From Gibbula magus (Eukaryota; Mollusca; Gastropoda; Trochida; Trochidae), in contig OW388293.1 in assembly GCA_936450465.1 (NCBI GenBank), positions 44,928,482 through 44,992,481 of the forward strand: a DNA stretch of 64,000 nucleotides. Reading direction: 5' to 3'. Below are positions 1 to 13,450 of this stretch, in pieces. Position 1 is the stretch's first letter; each line of letters opens with the position of its first letter. Under the pieces are notes generated by a model. It did not search any database and was not told the origin of the DNA. It saw only the letters and a program-made list of their open reading frames with translations. Made by a program: the position numbers and the translations under genes.

Positions 1-1980
1 AATATGAACATTCTTGCAAGACAGACTTAACCCCTTTCCGTATATTGTACAACTTACAAAGTGGTGAATATATTGACTTGATCCCTTTATTAGCAAAATC
101 TATAGATGCAAAATGCAAAAAGGTCTACCAAACTTAAAACATCTCAAAGGATGGTACGTAGTCCTGCTCCATGACTGTAAAATTAAGAGCCTTTAATACA
201 GTCTAGATCCTTATTCAGTAAGTCTATATAAACTGAATACACAGAACTGAAAGAATTAAAATATATAATCAAAAGTATGAAGGTACAGTAATTATACAAA
301 TTCCATAGACTAAATTTTAGTCTAGATGGTACGTGCTACTACCAGACAGACAAAAATAGTCACTTTAACAAAGCCAAACATACAGACGTCTGTAAAATAG
401 CTCTTCTTTTTATCAGAACTATTTTATATAATTGATTGTTTTGCTTTTTTGAATATACTTGATAACATGAATAAAGGTGTAATGTTAGGTTTTTGTCTTT
501 CTGAAGACCATGATACTAGCCTTGCTTTCAATCCAAAAAACTTTTTATTTTTGTCCAAGAATAAAAGATATAAAGATTGGTTACAAACTCATCACTAACC
601 AAGAATGATTCCATCTCAACTAATGTCACGGGATTGGTTTGATCAATTATAGACTTCATTTAAAATCGAAACGATGCATGAATTTAACTGCATACTGAAA
701 GATAAATTCAAGATTAGTGATAATTGATCTTTTGCAATATCCAAAATACAAATATGAGAAAGTTATAGCGGATAATGTTAGACTTTATCCCCAATAACTA
801 TGTTTCACGGACGATATCGCTTGTGTTTGATCATGCGATATCGTCAGTATGTGGGCAATATGCCCTGGCAAGCATATAAGTGAGACTCGATTGAACTTTC
901 TATAATTACTGTAGCCTACCTTAATCTTTTTATATTGTATTTTTATATTTTATATTTCTAAAAATACTTTCATTATGTGTATTCCGTTTATCTGAGGTTG
1001 AGGTTTATTAATCATTAAAAAACAAATCGTCAACAATTGTCAGTTAAAGAATGAATGACCCAAGCCAAATGCATAAGGTATGGATAAAAGTCTATCAAGT
1101 TATACAAATTCTAAATTGTTCCATTTGTTACCTACGAGAGCAGATATATACAGGTTCATATTTCTGATACGATGCCAAAGGGGAAATTAGCACTTTGTCA
1201 TGGTGACATGACGTCATAAACAATGTAATGGCGTCACGCTTCGTCTTTGACGTCACATTCTAAATGCGCATACGGCGATATATAAACGATTATAATCTTA
1301 AAGTTTTAAATCTGAATTTTCATTTCTGAATTATGTCGGTGAATAGCCGTGTCTAATGTTTTATTGAGTCTCGAAATCGTATGAGAGATTTTATCAAATA
1401 ATTATTAATATAAAAGATTAATTTACTTTCTATATGAGTATCAAATATCAATCCCCTACACATGATACGGGTGTTTGTTTTCAAATTCTCCATCACAGAA
1501 TCAGTTTTCACCAGACATCCCCCTCTTTCAGGCAAGGCGACAGGATTTACAGCGAATAAAGAAGTTCAATAGGTCAAAAACTGACATCGTGTGGGTTTTA
1601 TAGTTGGAAATATCGACTGTTATTCATCTAAACACCACGTCTCAGATAACAAGCGGTTTATAGTTGGTAAAGTTATCGACTAAACAGCACGTTAACACCG
1701 GATTCCTGTTGTCAAACTCCATACAGCCTCTCTATAACGGTGTAATGAGGAGTTAAACCATTTACCATAGCATACCAGTCATGGTGATGCTGGAAATAGA
1801 ACGGAAGAGTCAACCGTTAAATTGTACTACTTCCTCAGAATCTTCAATACGTATACTGGTATAGATTGATAAGTACATGGCTATACCATATAATCCTACA
1901 TCAAAATTCTCAAATAATTCCAGTTTCTCAGGTTTTCTGTTGATTGGTTGGAAATTAACGTCTTATGTATGTCTTTAACT
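1..1980. other. AT-rich DNA without recognised genes
   Basis: No credible coding frame. The segment around 140..225 (GTCCTGCTCCATGACTGTAA through ATACAGTCTAGA) has a diverged partner at about 35270..35330, a small dispersed repeat. TGACGTCA-type sites cluster at 1205..1260. Confidence 0.6.
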
Positions 1981-1987
1981 TTACTTG

Positions 1988-2270
<283 letters not shown>

Positions 2271-2845
2271 CCATCTCCTCCATCCTTCCTTTCCAACCCT
2301 TCAATAAGTCTTTCTGTTTCTTTCTGTTTGTATGTCTCCCCTCCCTGTGTGACTTTCTCTCCAGTCTATGCCCTCCACCCCATCTTTCCTCTCGTAGCAC
2401 ATTGCTATGATGCGTTAACTCAATGACAACAGACGAATCAACAATGAATTTACCGAAAAAAGTGATTCTTTGTACACAGGAGTGTAAAATTTATTTTTAT
2501 ATATGTTACATTTTTTTTACGTATTCTCAAAGTCAAAGTGCATGTTACTAATAACTCAAGCTATAGAATGCACATTGATTTACTGTTATCTCAACACGAA
2601 CTCTTAAAATTATGCATTTACCTTATTATGCCATGTGTTGTATCTCGTTTTATATCAATATTTAATAAATTATTGACTTATATATTCGTTTGTATTGTTA
2701 TAAATTTTTACAACTTGTTGAAACATTACTATTTGACGAGTGCATTCACAGTTGTTGTTGTGATTTGCACAGCCACAATAGTGGCGCACGTGTAAATGCA
2801 AGTTGCACAGTGATGTGCAAGTTGTTCTTGTTTGGTTAGTTTAAA

Positions 2846-2935
2846 CATAAGTTATTTATAATGAAACCGATTGGGGAAAGGTTATCCAGCTTAGGGTACC
2901 CTTTCTTTGTTATTTACAATACATGTATATACCAT
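2846..2935 (-). mobile_element. Diverged LINE 3'-end fragment
   Basis: GTTTAAACATAAGTTATTTA followed by AACCGATTGGGGAAAGGTTATCC parallels the LINE 3' ends at 52.5 and 60.3 kb (TTTAAACATATTTTATT, then GGATTGGGCACAAGTTGTCC). The poly(A) hexamer is mutated here. It is short and diverged, so the call is tentative. Confidence 0.45.
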
Positions 2936-3274
2936 TATGTTATATATCAAAAAGATGATAGATTCTGGATAAGACAACTATGTAAGAAGAGGAGAACTGA
3001 TGCATAAGTATGAATGTGAAACAATGAATGTATCATGAATGAAGGATTGAACTACGTAAAAATATTAACATTTTGACAAAATGACAGGTGTGCACTTCCC
3101 TGAAACAAGTATGCACACTTGTCGTGCAGCAACATGATGAACATATCAGACATATACTGTTAGAAACACGCATACTGACAGTAATTGTTAATCAAACTCA
3201 AGATCATACAAAGTAAGATAGCATATTAAATGCTGCGACAGTTTTGTCACTAAATCGCATGCAAGCATCTTGTC

Positions 3275-3720
3275 ACCCATTCATTTGTACATTCACCGTC
3301 CATTTCCCATCTATGGAGTAAGTCATGCATGTATTCATCCATTATTTCATCTTCCACTCTCTCTATTCATTACACTATGCACGTATCCATTAATTCGTTC
3401 ATCTTCCATTCTCACATTTATTCATTAAATCATATATGTAACATCCATTAATTCCTTCGTCGTCCAGTCTCTCATTTATTTTGATCATGCATCAAAGGGT
3501 TCATTAATCAATTGGTTTATTCATTCATTTATCCAGTGATTCGCTCATTTATTCAATCATTCATTCACGCATTCATTCATTTATTCATTCCTTCACTGAT
3601 TGGTTCAAGCATTCAATTGACTATTCACACATTCATTCATTTCATCATTTACACAATACAGCCTTCATTCATCCACAGATTCATTCATTCAGTCGTCAAT
3701 TCCATCCCCACATTCAGGAG
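3275..3720 (+). repeat. Degenerate (ATTC)n tract
   Basis: ATTCATTCATTTATTCATTC-like units with frequent substitutions, densest at 3520..3700. It yields an apparent His/Ile/Phe-rich frame that is not a gene. Confidence 0.85.
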
Positions 3721-3730
3721 TCCATGTTGA

Positions 3731-5431
3731 CACATGTGAAACAGCACTAAATGTAAAGAGAAAGTAGACTGATGTTTCCTACATACCACAGAGAGGGGAT
3801 GGGCAGGATGTGATGTCGAATTAGTTAAATAAGAAAGGTCAACGACAAGGTCAAGGTCTACATATTCCTTGAAAACTCATGAAGTGAAATGTACACATGT
3901 AACATTTGCATACACATAAATATGATAGTAATCACGCATGTCGTGTATTTCAGTACGGTATGGTGTTATAACGCATTTCTGAATTTTTATTAATTTTACT
4001 ATTCAATTTCTATCTCTGCAAAAATATATGCATGGTTTATGATGTCTTTCATGAAAATTATGCAATTATATTTATGAATAATCTTTATTTAGACTGACTG
4101 TTATCTCTGTTGGTGAATTTTGATTTTTTGGTTATTTTCTTTGGTAAACCCGCCAATGTCTCCGTGTCCATGCATTTGATTATGATACGTGTTTGTACCA
4201 CTTATTTGTTGCACGTTTAATCAACAGTATTTGTCAAATAAAAAATAAACACTGATGTTATATTACAAAATGACAACAAAAAGGTGATGCATTACTTGTG
4301 TTAATGTTAAACTATCTTGTAGCATTATATCTTAGCGACATCAGGACAATATTTTCTAATAATTTCTTTGCATTACATTATCGTTTATATAATGCGTTAC
4401 ATATTGTTGAATTCTGTGCTTTTACAAATTCTTAAACTCCCTCAGGCAGAGACTTGAATCAAAATATTATTTAAATACATTGAAAAGGAAATGTTTAAAA
4501 TATTTTTCACTTTCACAGTTTCATAGGTTGCACTTATTAAATTACCCCGTGCATTAATATATACCCTTGATATTATCACACAACCGAATTGTCCTTGTAT
4601 TTCATGCGAGAAGTCGGAAGATGACAGTTTGACAGATTTAATGGTCGTGATGATGTGATTGTACCTGACAGTAATTACAGATTGTTTCAGAATGCAGGTA
4701 TTGTTCCAGTGTGAGGCCTAACAAGAGACCTGTGTGAGGCAAGTATCTTTGTTGCCAAGCTTGCCGAGTCGCATGCCATTCCACCCACGCAAATGTACAT
4801 GTAGGTCAGAGGTCAGAGAGAACCCACGCCTCGTCGACATCTCCACTCAGCACTTTTTCTCACTGAACAGTCATGTGACATGAGAATATATTTTAATGCA
4901 TACTTTTTTTAAATGGCTAATTCAACATCTACATTTTCGGATTTGGATATTAAACATGAGAGTGAGATAGCTTGCTTAGTAATTAGAAATAATTAATTTA
5001 TCATCTTTATCACGGATAAAAATTAGAAGTTTTTATCGATACATTTATCTTCAATCAAGATATCTGTAGATTGATAATGTAAATGCATGTAAAGGCTCAA
5101 TTTTAAAGGAAAAGGTAGTTGTTTCTGGATAGAGGTTCTTTACATGCAGAGAATAGTGAATGTCCAGATGACAGAGAGGTTTTTACAAAATACTCCAAAA
5201 TAAGACAAAGGCACCATTCATGATAACTCGCCATTCATTCACACACAGAAAGAACAACAGTGACCCTATGGTCAAGGCTAACTTCTCGAACATTGTTAAT
5301 AAATGTTGCATTATTTTTATTCACTTGAAAACATTCTATGTATCATGTATTATATAGAATTTGAAATGCTCTTCCTGGAAGCGTATACCTTCTACTTTCT
5401 CTTCACTCGGCCCTTCACAAACCTCCCAATA
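3731..5431. other. No recognised feature
   Basis: AT-rich. A GC-richer patch at 4700..4860 shows no open frame with splice signals I would trust. Confidence 0.55.
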
Positions 5432-5965
5432 GCGTTAAAGGCGCTGTAGCACGCCGTTCTTACAGAAATAAAGTCACTTCACCAAAAAGCAACAGCTAGA
5501 TAATACTCCTCGATCAATAAAGAGAGTTCAAAAGCGAATGGACATGGTTCGGTTAAGCCATGCGAGTCCATTAACCTTCGAGTGACCATTTAATGTGTTC
5601 ACATTAAAATGGAGGCTCGAATGTAGATAAAGTGATCTGACTGAAGTAGCAATACCTAAACTCTCAGAGTAAAATTTAAATTATGGCACCATGAAGAAAT
5701 GGTTATTCATATTACTGTCCATCATCTCAAATTCGCATCAGGTCACAAATCTACCTCTCACACTGACGAGTTCCACATCGCTGTCGCATTTTACGTCGCA
5801 CAATTTTCTTTCAGCGGGGATAACCATTTTCTGAGGATACAGTTTATCGGGTCGTGTAATGAGATGTTTTACCCTCTAACGTAACAATATATTGTTTAAA
5901 CTTTAATAATAAATGGAACATTTGAGAAACCAAAATTTGCACATAATGTGCTACAAATGTAGGTA
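5432..5965 (+). repeat. MITE R3, copy 1
   Basis: The left end GTTAAAGGCGCTGTAGCACG is loosely inverted at the right end (ACATAATGTGCTACAAATG). Inside is the hairpin TTTAATGTG-TT-CACATTAAA within ACCATTTAATGTGTTCACAT, then GTGATCTGACTGAAGTAGC and TTTATCGGGTCGTGTAATG. These blocks recur at 13113..13450. Confidence 0.7.
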
Positions 5966-7734
5966 TTTATCGAAATATATCTCTATTAAATGTTGCTTAT
6001 TAAATCTGTTGCAAATATTTATATTAACAATGGTGGTTCATGAAAGCGTCACATTTGAATATCGTATCTTTTCTTCTTGTTCGACAGAGCAATTCAGTCA
6101 ATGATGGTCGACATGCTGGCAGAATGAGTCATCACTGACCTTTATACTTCCGGTGTGCAGATTGATTATCATTACATGAGAAACAAATTGTTGACCATTT
6201 TAACGAAAGACTGTTATAACACAGCGTCAATGCTACTTAAAGGAAATAAATCAGTAGATCATATTGAAGTGAATCACTGGCCAAGTTGATGGTCCCTATC
6301 AAGATTCAATCTCATTAAAATCAGATTGAACGTAACACTCCTACCTCGTACTCGTTGTTAAGCAAGTGCCACGTCGCCTCCAAAGAGCAAAGAAGTTGTA
6401 CATCCATAAAATTGTAACAATAAGAAATTCCTTAATTAAATTTCTAAAAAATACAAAACTCCGATGTTTATTTTATTCATTTCTTGTAATATCCACATAA
6501 CCTCATTTAATCATGGTAATATTAGGAGGTCATTCTATTATTACATTATTTTAATGATGACAATCTTTTTTCTTTGAGAAAATATATTACAAAATAAGTA
6601 GAGTTACAATGTATTGCAACAAAATTTTCAATAATAAATTCATACACTTTGACAGAATAATGCTATATTTCAGCACTAAAGGTACACAGATATTCACGTT
6701 TAAAATCTTTTTAATTGACATTTTAAACATTCTTCTCCAATCGTTCCCACACACTCACAAACAGATGCTGTCCAGGATGTAACACGACAGAATAAACACA
6801 CCCCCGTCTATAACGAACCACCTCCTGATGAGAAGTGACTTTATCGTTTAATTTTTAACATAATTTGGGTTCTTTGCATAAATTTGAAAAACATATTTTA
6901 ACAGATGTATTTGCATTAAAAACACCTATGATCATTGTAAGCTTAGGATCTGATATATCACAAAATGACAAGTAAAAGTATAACACAACAATTTGAATGT
7001 AGCCTTGTATTTTTAAAGTTAAAAAATATTATCAGGACATTTGATAAATTCATTATATATATCCATCGATCTATCAGTTATCGATATATGTTCATTTATA
7101 AGGTAAGTTGATTCTCAAAATTATTTGGTCAACATTTTGAATTTTATGCCTGTATAAGAACCAAAACCGAAACGTTATATTGTGAAATAACGAAGTTGAA
7201 TATCCCTAAAATAGTTCAATTGCCAACACTTGGGAGGTGCCATTCCTAAACATGGTGATTTTAATTATTACTTTTCTTAATGTTTCACAGTCAGATGCAA
7301 CTATATATGTCTCTATACCAGTTATGTGAATAAAATTAAAGACAATGATTACATAACATTGAGAGAAGAAAATCGTTCCGTTCCATCGACTCTTGAAAGT
7401 CCTTGAAACTTGTATACATTAAAGATAGAAAAACATATTATATAAAGAAACATATTTCAAATATACAGTAATTCCTTAATAACGTGTATAGGCGGGGGTT
7501 GACAGTAACAGGATACAATAAATCATGACATCAAATGCCAGCCTAATACAATATGATTTTATCGTCACCTCCCACTCAAATGGAAATTCCATATTTCCAT
7601 TGTTCATAACTGACAAAAATAAATATATATACCTACATGATTGACATTCTTCGTTCAGATATTTTTCTACCACATAACCTAGTACACACCTCATTTGGTT
7701 CCGATTTATTCAATATTTTATGAGAAATGAAATT
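5966..7734. other. No recognised feature
   Basis: Very AT-rich with short open frames only; none has coding character. Confidence 0.6.
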
Positions 7735-8190
7735 CATTTGATTATGGCACGATACAACACCATTTATCTGCAGTCCTTTGAATGAATTAATTGGTGATTG
7801 GTTATTTTTTAATTAGATATCTTTGTTTAATGTGGACAGGGGTAACACATGAAATTTACACCAACATGACCCCATCTATGTTTAAAATGTTATAAATGTG
7901 TACAGAATGAGGCACATTTATTGCTTTTCACATAGAATATGTCTTATATGTCGATGAACAGTATCAACTTAATTTCTGAAAAATTCTAAAATTTAAAATT
8001 TCATTAAAAAAAAACAAAATAAAAACGACGTAGAAGTATTCTTTGACTGATGACTATAAAGGCCTACACTTTTCAGTTTTAGAGTACGACGTCGAACGAA
8101 AACTCAAGATTTTTGTAATTGTCATAAACAAAAAGTCATATATGATAAAACCAACTATAAGGTGTATACTTCGTTTGCCTGGTAGTTTAT
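7735..8190 (+). repeat. Interspersed repeat R1, copy 1
   Basis: About 450 nt aligns by eye with 29655..30107: shared blocks include GAATTAATTGGTGA, TTTCTTTGTTTAATG, AATATGTCTTATATGTC, AATTTAAAATTTCATT, GTAGAAGTATTCTTTGA and TTTTCAGTTTTAGA. It ends in a TTTGCCTGGTAGTTTAT terminus similar to that of the 9.6-10.8 kb element. No coding frame. Confidence 0.8.
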
Positions 8191-9613
8191 TTTAGAATGT
8201 CTAATAATATATTTAACTCAGCGCATAAAAGACTACCAATCGATATCACTCCTTAGATAAACGTGTATTATCTAGCATTAGTAACAATACAGAAGTTGAC
8301 TATTCACAGAACCTATTCTACTCAAAGAAGAAATCTTTATACTCTAATCTATAATGGTTGTAAAGAAACACTGCATTCTTCGTTCCAAAATACCTTAAAA
8401 GTCTCTAGTCCCTTAGCCAGAAGAAAACCAATGGAACACTCTATAATTACGTAAATATAATAAAATCATGATTACATAGTGCAAGAAACAAGTTTTATCA
8501 GTATTTGTCAATTGATGTTCTTATAATAATGCATTTACATGTCTTATGTAAACTGACTTATAATATTCAGAGTATTTCTATATTTCTGCTCAGTAAACGT
8601 TTTAAACAAGTGTTCATAAGTGAAGACGTTATTGGTGACCAACATCTTATATCGGTTACTGTCATGTGTTTTATTCATCCATAAAGGTTCATTTGTCATC
8701 CATTCTTAATGCAACTTAAAGAATAAAATATTAGGTTAAAGACGTTGTATTAAACAAGTGACTCTTTGTATTTTATCGATAAAATATGTTTTACATTTTA
8801 CAAGATGTTCCACTGTTAACTTTAACTTTCCAAAAGAAATGGAAAACGAGTACTTCTCACAAATGACCAATACATTTGATTGATAATACCCAGGTATGTG
8901 TCCGTGGGTGGACATTTTTCGCTCCAGATACTGGACGAGGTCATGTTCTGTGAAACGTTCATAACTTTAGTCATTGTATAGCCAGTCTTTTATACGGCAA
9001 ACATTAAGCTAATCCCATTACAAAGATACTTGTTCTGTAAAGAAGGTAGAGCTCTGAAGTCACTACAGCCATAAATAATGATGGATTAACTCGTAAATAT
9101 CTTACAGTATGAGAGGAGGAAAATAATCGTTATTACTTACTGATGTATACCTATAGATGAAAATAATTGAAGTCTTGGTATGTGCGTGGGTGGATTGGTT
9201 ACTCAGATCATGAGAGTGTTCTCCTTTGCAATTCCCATAAACTAAATCATATTTGTTTCGTTATATATGTAAGCTTGCCAGGGACGAATTTTGCTTAATT
9301 CAACGACTGTTACTAAATCTTTCATCTCCTCAAAAACCAAAACACAAAAAGGTTTGATATAAAATATATGAACATGACTTAAATATGACAACATGATCAA
9401 AGTAACACAAATCACCACCCAAAAGCATTCTTTATCGGCTGATATTGAAAAAACAAATATATTTTGATAGGTTACACCATGATACAATTGTGACACATTT
9501 TAAATATATATATATACAACGGTCAACATAAATTTGGGATGTATGGATTTGTACGATTAATATGTAATGATTGAGTCAATGAATAATTAGATCATTATTT
9601 GCATATTTTATGT
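8191..9613. other. No recognised feature
   Basis: AT-rich with no coding character. It lies between repeat R1 copy 1 and the 1.19-kb DNA element. Confidence 0.6.
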
Positions 9614-10804
9614 TATAAACTGACAGGCAAAAGAAAGTATACACTTTTAAGGTTGAAATTATGGAAAATGGATATCATTGATGTTGACAGTAAGCATCGG
9701 ATACACGGGGCCTAACTAACCTTTGTTTTTAAAAGTTGAACTAAAACCAGATGAACACATTTTGGAGAAAATTGGAAAATATTGATAACCACGTAACCTT
9801 CATACTGGTGTAAAGTCACGTGACACATAGGTAAAATTGCTACACATTATTAATGTTGGCCATCCCATCTGTGAAATAAACACCTAAAACCGGTCAAAAG
9901 TAACACCAGAAAAACGTGAATAAATTCTGAAATTTGACAAAAGTTGGACAATGGATACCAAAGCTACAAGAATCGCCCTTGTTCCTGCATTTCTTATATG
10001 TGTATGTGTTGTCATAATACAACCGAGTTGGGGAGACATTTGACAATCCCAGAACACAAAAAAAACAATGATCGTTTTACCCAATGAAGGCTGATATCTG
10101 CTTGCGTTAGACCGCCACCAACGCTATCTCTGAGTGACGTCATTGACGGCGACCACCACAGATCGGCGTGTCACTATGCACACGTGCATCAGAAGACCTT
10201 GAACTTGTAGAGTCGAAGTTTTTCGACTGCTAAATAGACAGGTACTGACCACTGAACGTTGATGTATGGCTAATGTCATTATGGCTGTGACCACGTCGGT
10301 TTGACTTGCAACGTTACAGCTTTACAATAATTTCTATTTTCTCAAGACTTGTCGCTGATTGGCCAACTGTCAGACGGTCAACAGTGGCGTGTTAGAATCA
10401 AACTACACCCTCCAGTTAATGAACAAGCGTCGATGCAGGTTTCGCATGAACACAGAAACAGCTGTCAGGTGACGTCATAAGACATTTTTTAATTCTCGAT
10501 CAGACAGTGCATTTCATAATGCCTGACACACTAATCGACAACATGTGACACCAATGTGGCTTATTTTACAAAATGAATAGAAAGAATTAAAATTAACGTG
10601 TTTTGGTTGTGTTTTTTACCCCTACATCTTTTGGAGTTCTTGTGTGCAAAACTGGCTAATTAAACATTAAAGTTTAGGATTTTGACGTTTTCAGAAATGA
10701 ATGAACTACCCAATGTACCTTATCTCAAACTTCTACCATATTTGGTTTTTTAATTAAAGTTATTTAAAAAGAGGTGTTCGCTTTCTTTTGCCTGCCAGTT
10801 TATA
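9614..10804 (+). mobile_element. DNA transposon-like element, 1.19 kb, with 24-bp terminal inverted repeats
   Basis: TATAAACTGACAGGCAAAAG at 9614 is inverted at 10781..10804 (one mismatch over 24 bp), starting and ending with TA as Tc1/mariner insertions do; the similarity continues inward (ACACTTTTAA versus ACCTCTTTTTAA). I find no transposase frame inside, so it is non-autonomous or fully decayed. It contains several TGACGTCA/GTCACGTGAC-like sites. Single right-hand termini of the same type occur at about 8190 and 30107. Confidence 0.6.
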
Positions 10805-11321
10805 ATCCAAACCATTTGATAATATTAGATGGATTTCTGCAATAACGCAACATTTCGTTTTGTTTTAAATCGATATTAGTTTTTGTTGACACAGTTAATC
10901 ACATTGTCTTATATGTATGGGAAAAATGTCGCATTTAATCGTCATTGTTGAGTACCAGTCTGTATCCTAAGCGATTTCAAGTGAAGAAAAACTATCTTGA
11001 CATTGAGGTCAGTATAAATGGGGTCATATTTGTAGGTGGATAAGCTGGAGATTAAGTTGAAGGGATTAGCTGAGCTCTTCATCGTACAATACATAGTCTC
11101 CTGGCATATTCAGTCTAATCATTTTTTATATGTACGGTGTATGGTCCATGTATGTGTATAAGATTCACATTCCGACATTGTTCAATATCAGGTGGGCGGA
11201 TGTGGGTCTTTTGATTAATCATATGTTTAGACTTTAGACATGACATTATATAAAAACTGTCCATTATTATTATTAAATGACATTTCTATATCAAAGAAAA
11301 TCCCCAATTTTCCCCCATTAA

Positions 11322-11473
11322 TAGTCTTACACTCAGACTCTGAAACAAGTATTTATTCTGAAAATATCACAATTTAATTAAATATTGAAAAAGAGACTGT
11401 AAGAAATGGAATTTTTAGAGGTTGAAATTTTTTCAGATATAATTTTTTTCAGAGTCTTAGTGTTAGACTACCC
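11322..11473 (+). repeat. MITE-like element, copy 1 (TAGTCTWACACT termini)
   Basis: TAGTCTTACACTCAGACTCT at the left is inverted at the right as AGAGTCTTAGTGTTAGACTA. The interior is AT-rich. A related copy lies at 39666..39832. Confidence 0.75.
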
Positions 11474-13112
11474 CATGAAGTACTGCATGCGTTGCTTTGG
11501 GTTATAAACTGTGATAACTCGCTTCGAGGTGATGCCTGAACCGTTTATATATTAATTAAAACATACATTCCCGAATCCCGACTACCAGCACAATCAACAC
11601 AATCACTGCATATACTCGTGAATTAACATTTTCATGTATTTTTCAACGGCGTTCTACCTGGCAATCAAACTTTAATCTTCATACATATGAATAATTTAAA
11701 GCTACATGTAGTATACTCCTTCTCCTTGCACATGTATATTCCAGCTTCCATTAAGGAAGTTTTGCAAATTGCAAAGTCAGAAAATATGAACATATAACGG
11801 CGGCAATTTTGCATTTAATAGAATTAAACATATTATCGAGACTAAATATTTGTGTATAAACGGAGTGACATGTCATTCTGTCAAGTATTTTTCAGAAAAA
11901 AAATCGCCTCCTTTCGAGGAATTGCGACATGAGAGCATCACGAACTGCACCCATGTCACTGTGACCTGGGGGTATGGCCCGAGATAACTGCAAGTCCGAC
12001 CCACGAATAAAGTAGTTTAATCGTATGATTGTATTACCCTACATTGTGTTAATCAAACCCTGATAAAGATTCGGACAGGATCCACTATCAGGCTACACTT
12101 GAGTGAAGGGGAGCATCTCCATTGTCAATAGTTCACTGGAACAATGAAATATAATTAAAAAATCAGTCTATTTTTTTTCTAAAAAGGAATAATATTAATC
12201 TTTGTTTAACTTTTACTAATTATGAATATTAGCACTGTGAAGGATTGAATACATAACTTTTATTTTTTTGCATAATTTTCATAGAAAGGAATAGGATAAC
12301 CATTGCTTTAAATATATTTCATTTATAAACTTATAACAGATATACAGAACAGACTATATATATTGTATACAGATATAGAATAGATAATTTTATGAAAAAT
12401 ATTTGAATGAAAATTACTGACAAACACATATATAGATATTGTAAAAATTACTTTTCATTAAATTCATGATTTGAAATATGATCTTATCTATCCATGGTAA
12501 AATATGCCCCTCTCGTTACTGATTGCCAAAGGTTGTACAGGTGAAATGATTGCATTTGCATATGTGTTGCCAGGTATTTTATACAGGTAACATGTTACGT
12601 GTCATGTGACCCGTTGTATCCCTTCCTGCTTTCTCAGAAAGGCAGTAGTATCAGGTCACGTGACAGGAAAGAGATATTTGCTTAGTGTCGAGATATACCT
12701 ATATATAGTAATCAACAGGTATCTGAGGTGTCATTCATAAACTGGGTTCTATCTGGGACAACCAGCCTACACGTTTTTGTGAATTAAAATAGCTGACTCA
12801 ACAATGCATTCATGAAAGGTGATATGGCAGATCCGTTTCATTCATGGTAATCTAAGATAGGATGTCGTTTAGCTCCAGCGTGTTCTGGTCGAAACAAATA
12901 TGTCTTTACTCATTTGAAGGGATATAAGATTTTTAAGATAACAACTTCTTTATTGTACATGGCGTTACGGAGTATATATGCTTATTCCTTCATGAATTTG
13001 GGGTACTCAATTTGTCATACACAACTTTGAAAATATAACATTGAGACAAAAATAACGCATTGAAATACTTCACTTGGTGATAGGGAGAGACAGATATATG
13101 AGAGATGAGAGA
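11474..13112. other. No recognised gene
   Basis: An imperfect inverted pair of GTCACGTGAC-like sites at 12600..12665 (CATGTGACCCG, then CAGGTCACGTGACAGG) is the only structure noticed. Confidence 0.55.
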
Positions 13113-13450
13113 TGCCATGCGAGTACATTTCCCATGTGGGGCCATTTTAATGTGTTCACATTAAAATGGCCATACGAATACAGTTCAAGTGATCTAACTG
13201 ACGTGGAGATACCTAAGCACTCAGAGTAGAGTTTTTACTACATTGTATGGTACATTGATGGAATGGTCTACCATCTTGCTGTCTGAACTGTCAAATCCGC
13301 TTTATATACGCTTTATACATTTTCTACGAATACGGATAGACGTTTTCTATAGATACGGCTTATCGGGTAGTGTAATAACTTAATAAATGGCAAATTTGAG
13401 AGAGAAAAAAACATAATATGCAAAAAAACGTGCTACAGTGCCTTTAATGC
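13113..13450 (+). repeat. MITE R3, copy 2
   Basis: Shares CATGCGAGT, AGTGATCTAACTGACGT, ACCTAAGCACTCAGAGTA, TTATCGGGTAGTGTAAT and the right terminus CGTGCTACAGTGCCTTTAA with the 5.4-kb copy. It carries a near-perfect hairpin (13141..13170, 14-bp arms and a 2-nt loop). The left end is missing. Confidence 0.7.

Noticed and set aside
2538..2795. 85-codon frame ending in a hydrophobic tail, considered as a third GPI-type gene
   Set aside because: No cysteine pattern, no matching exon phases, and the AT-rich frame looks random.
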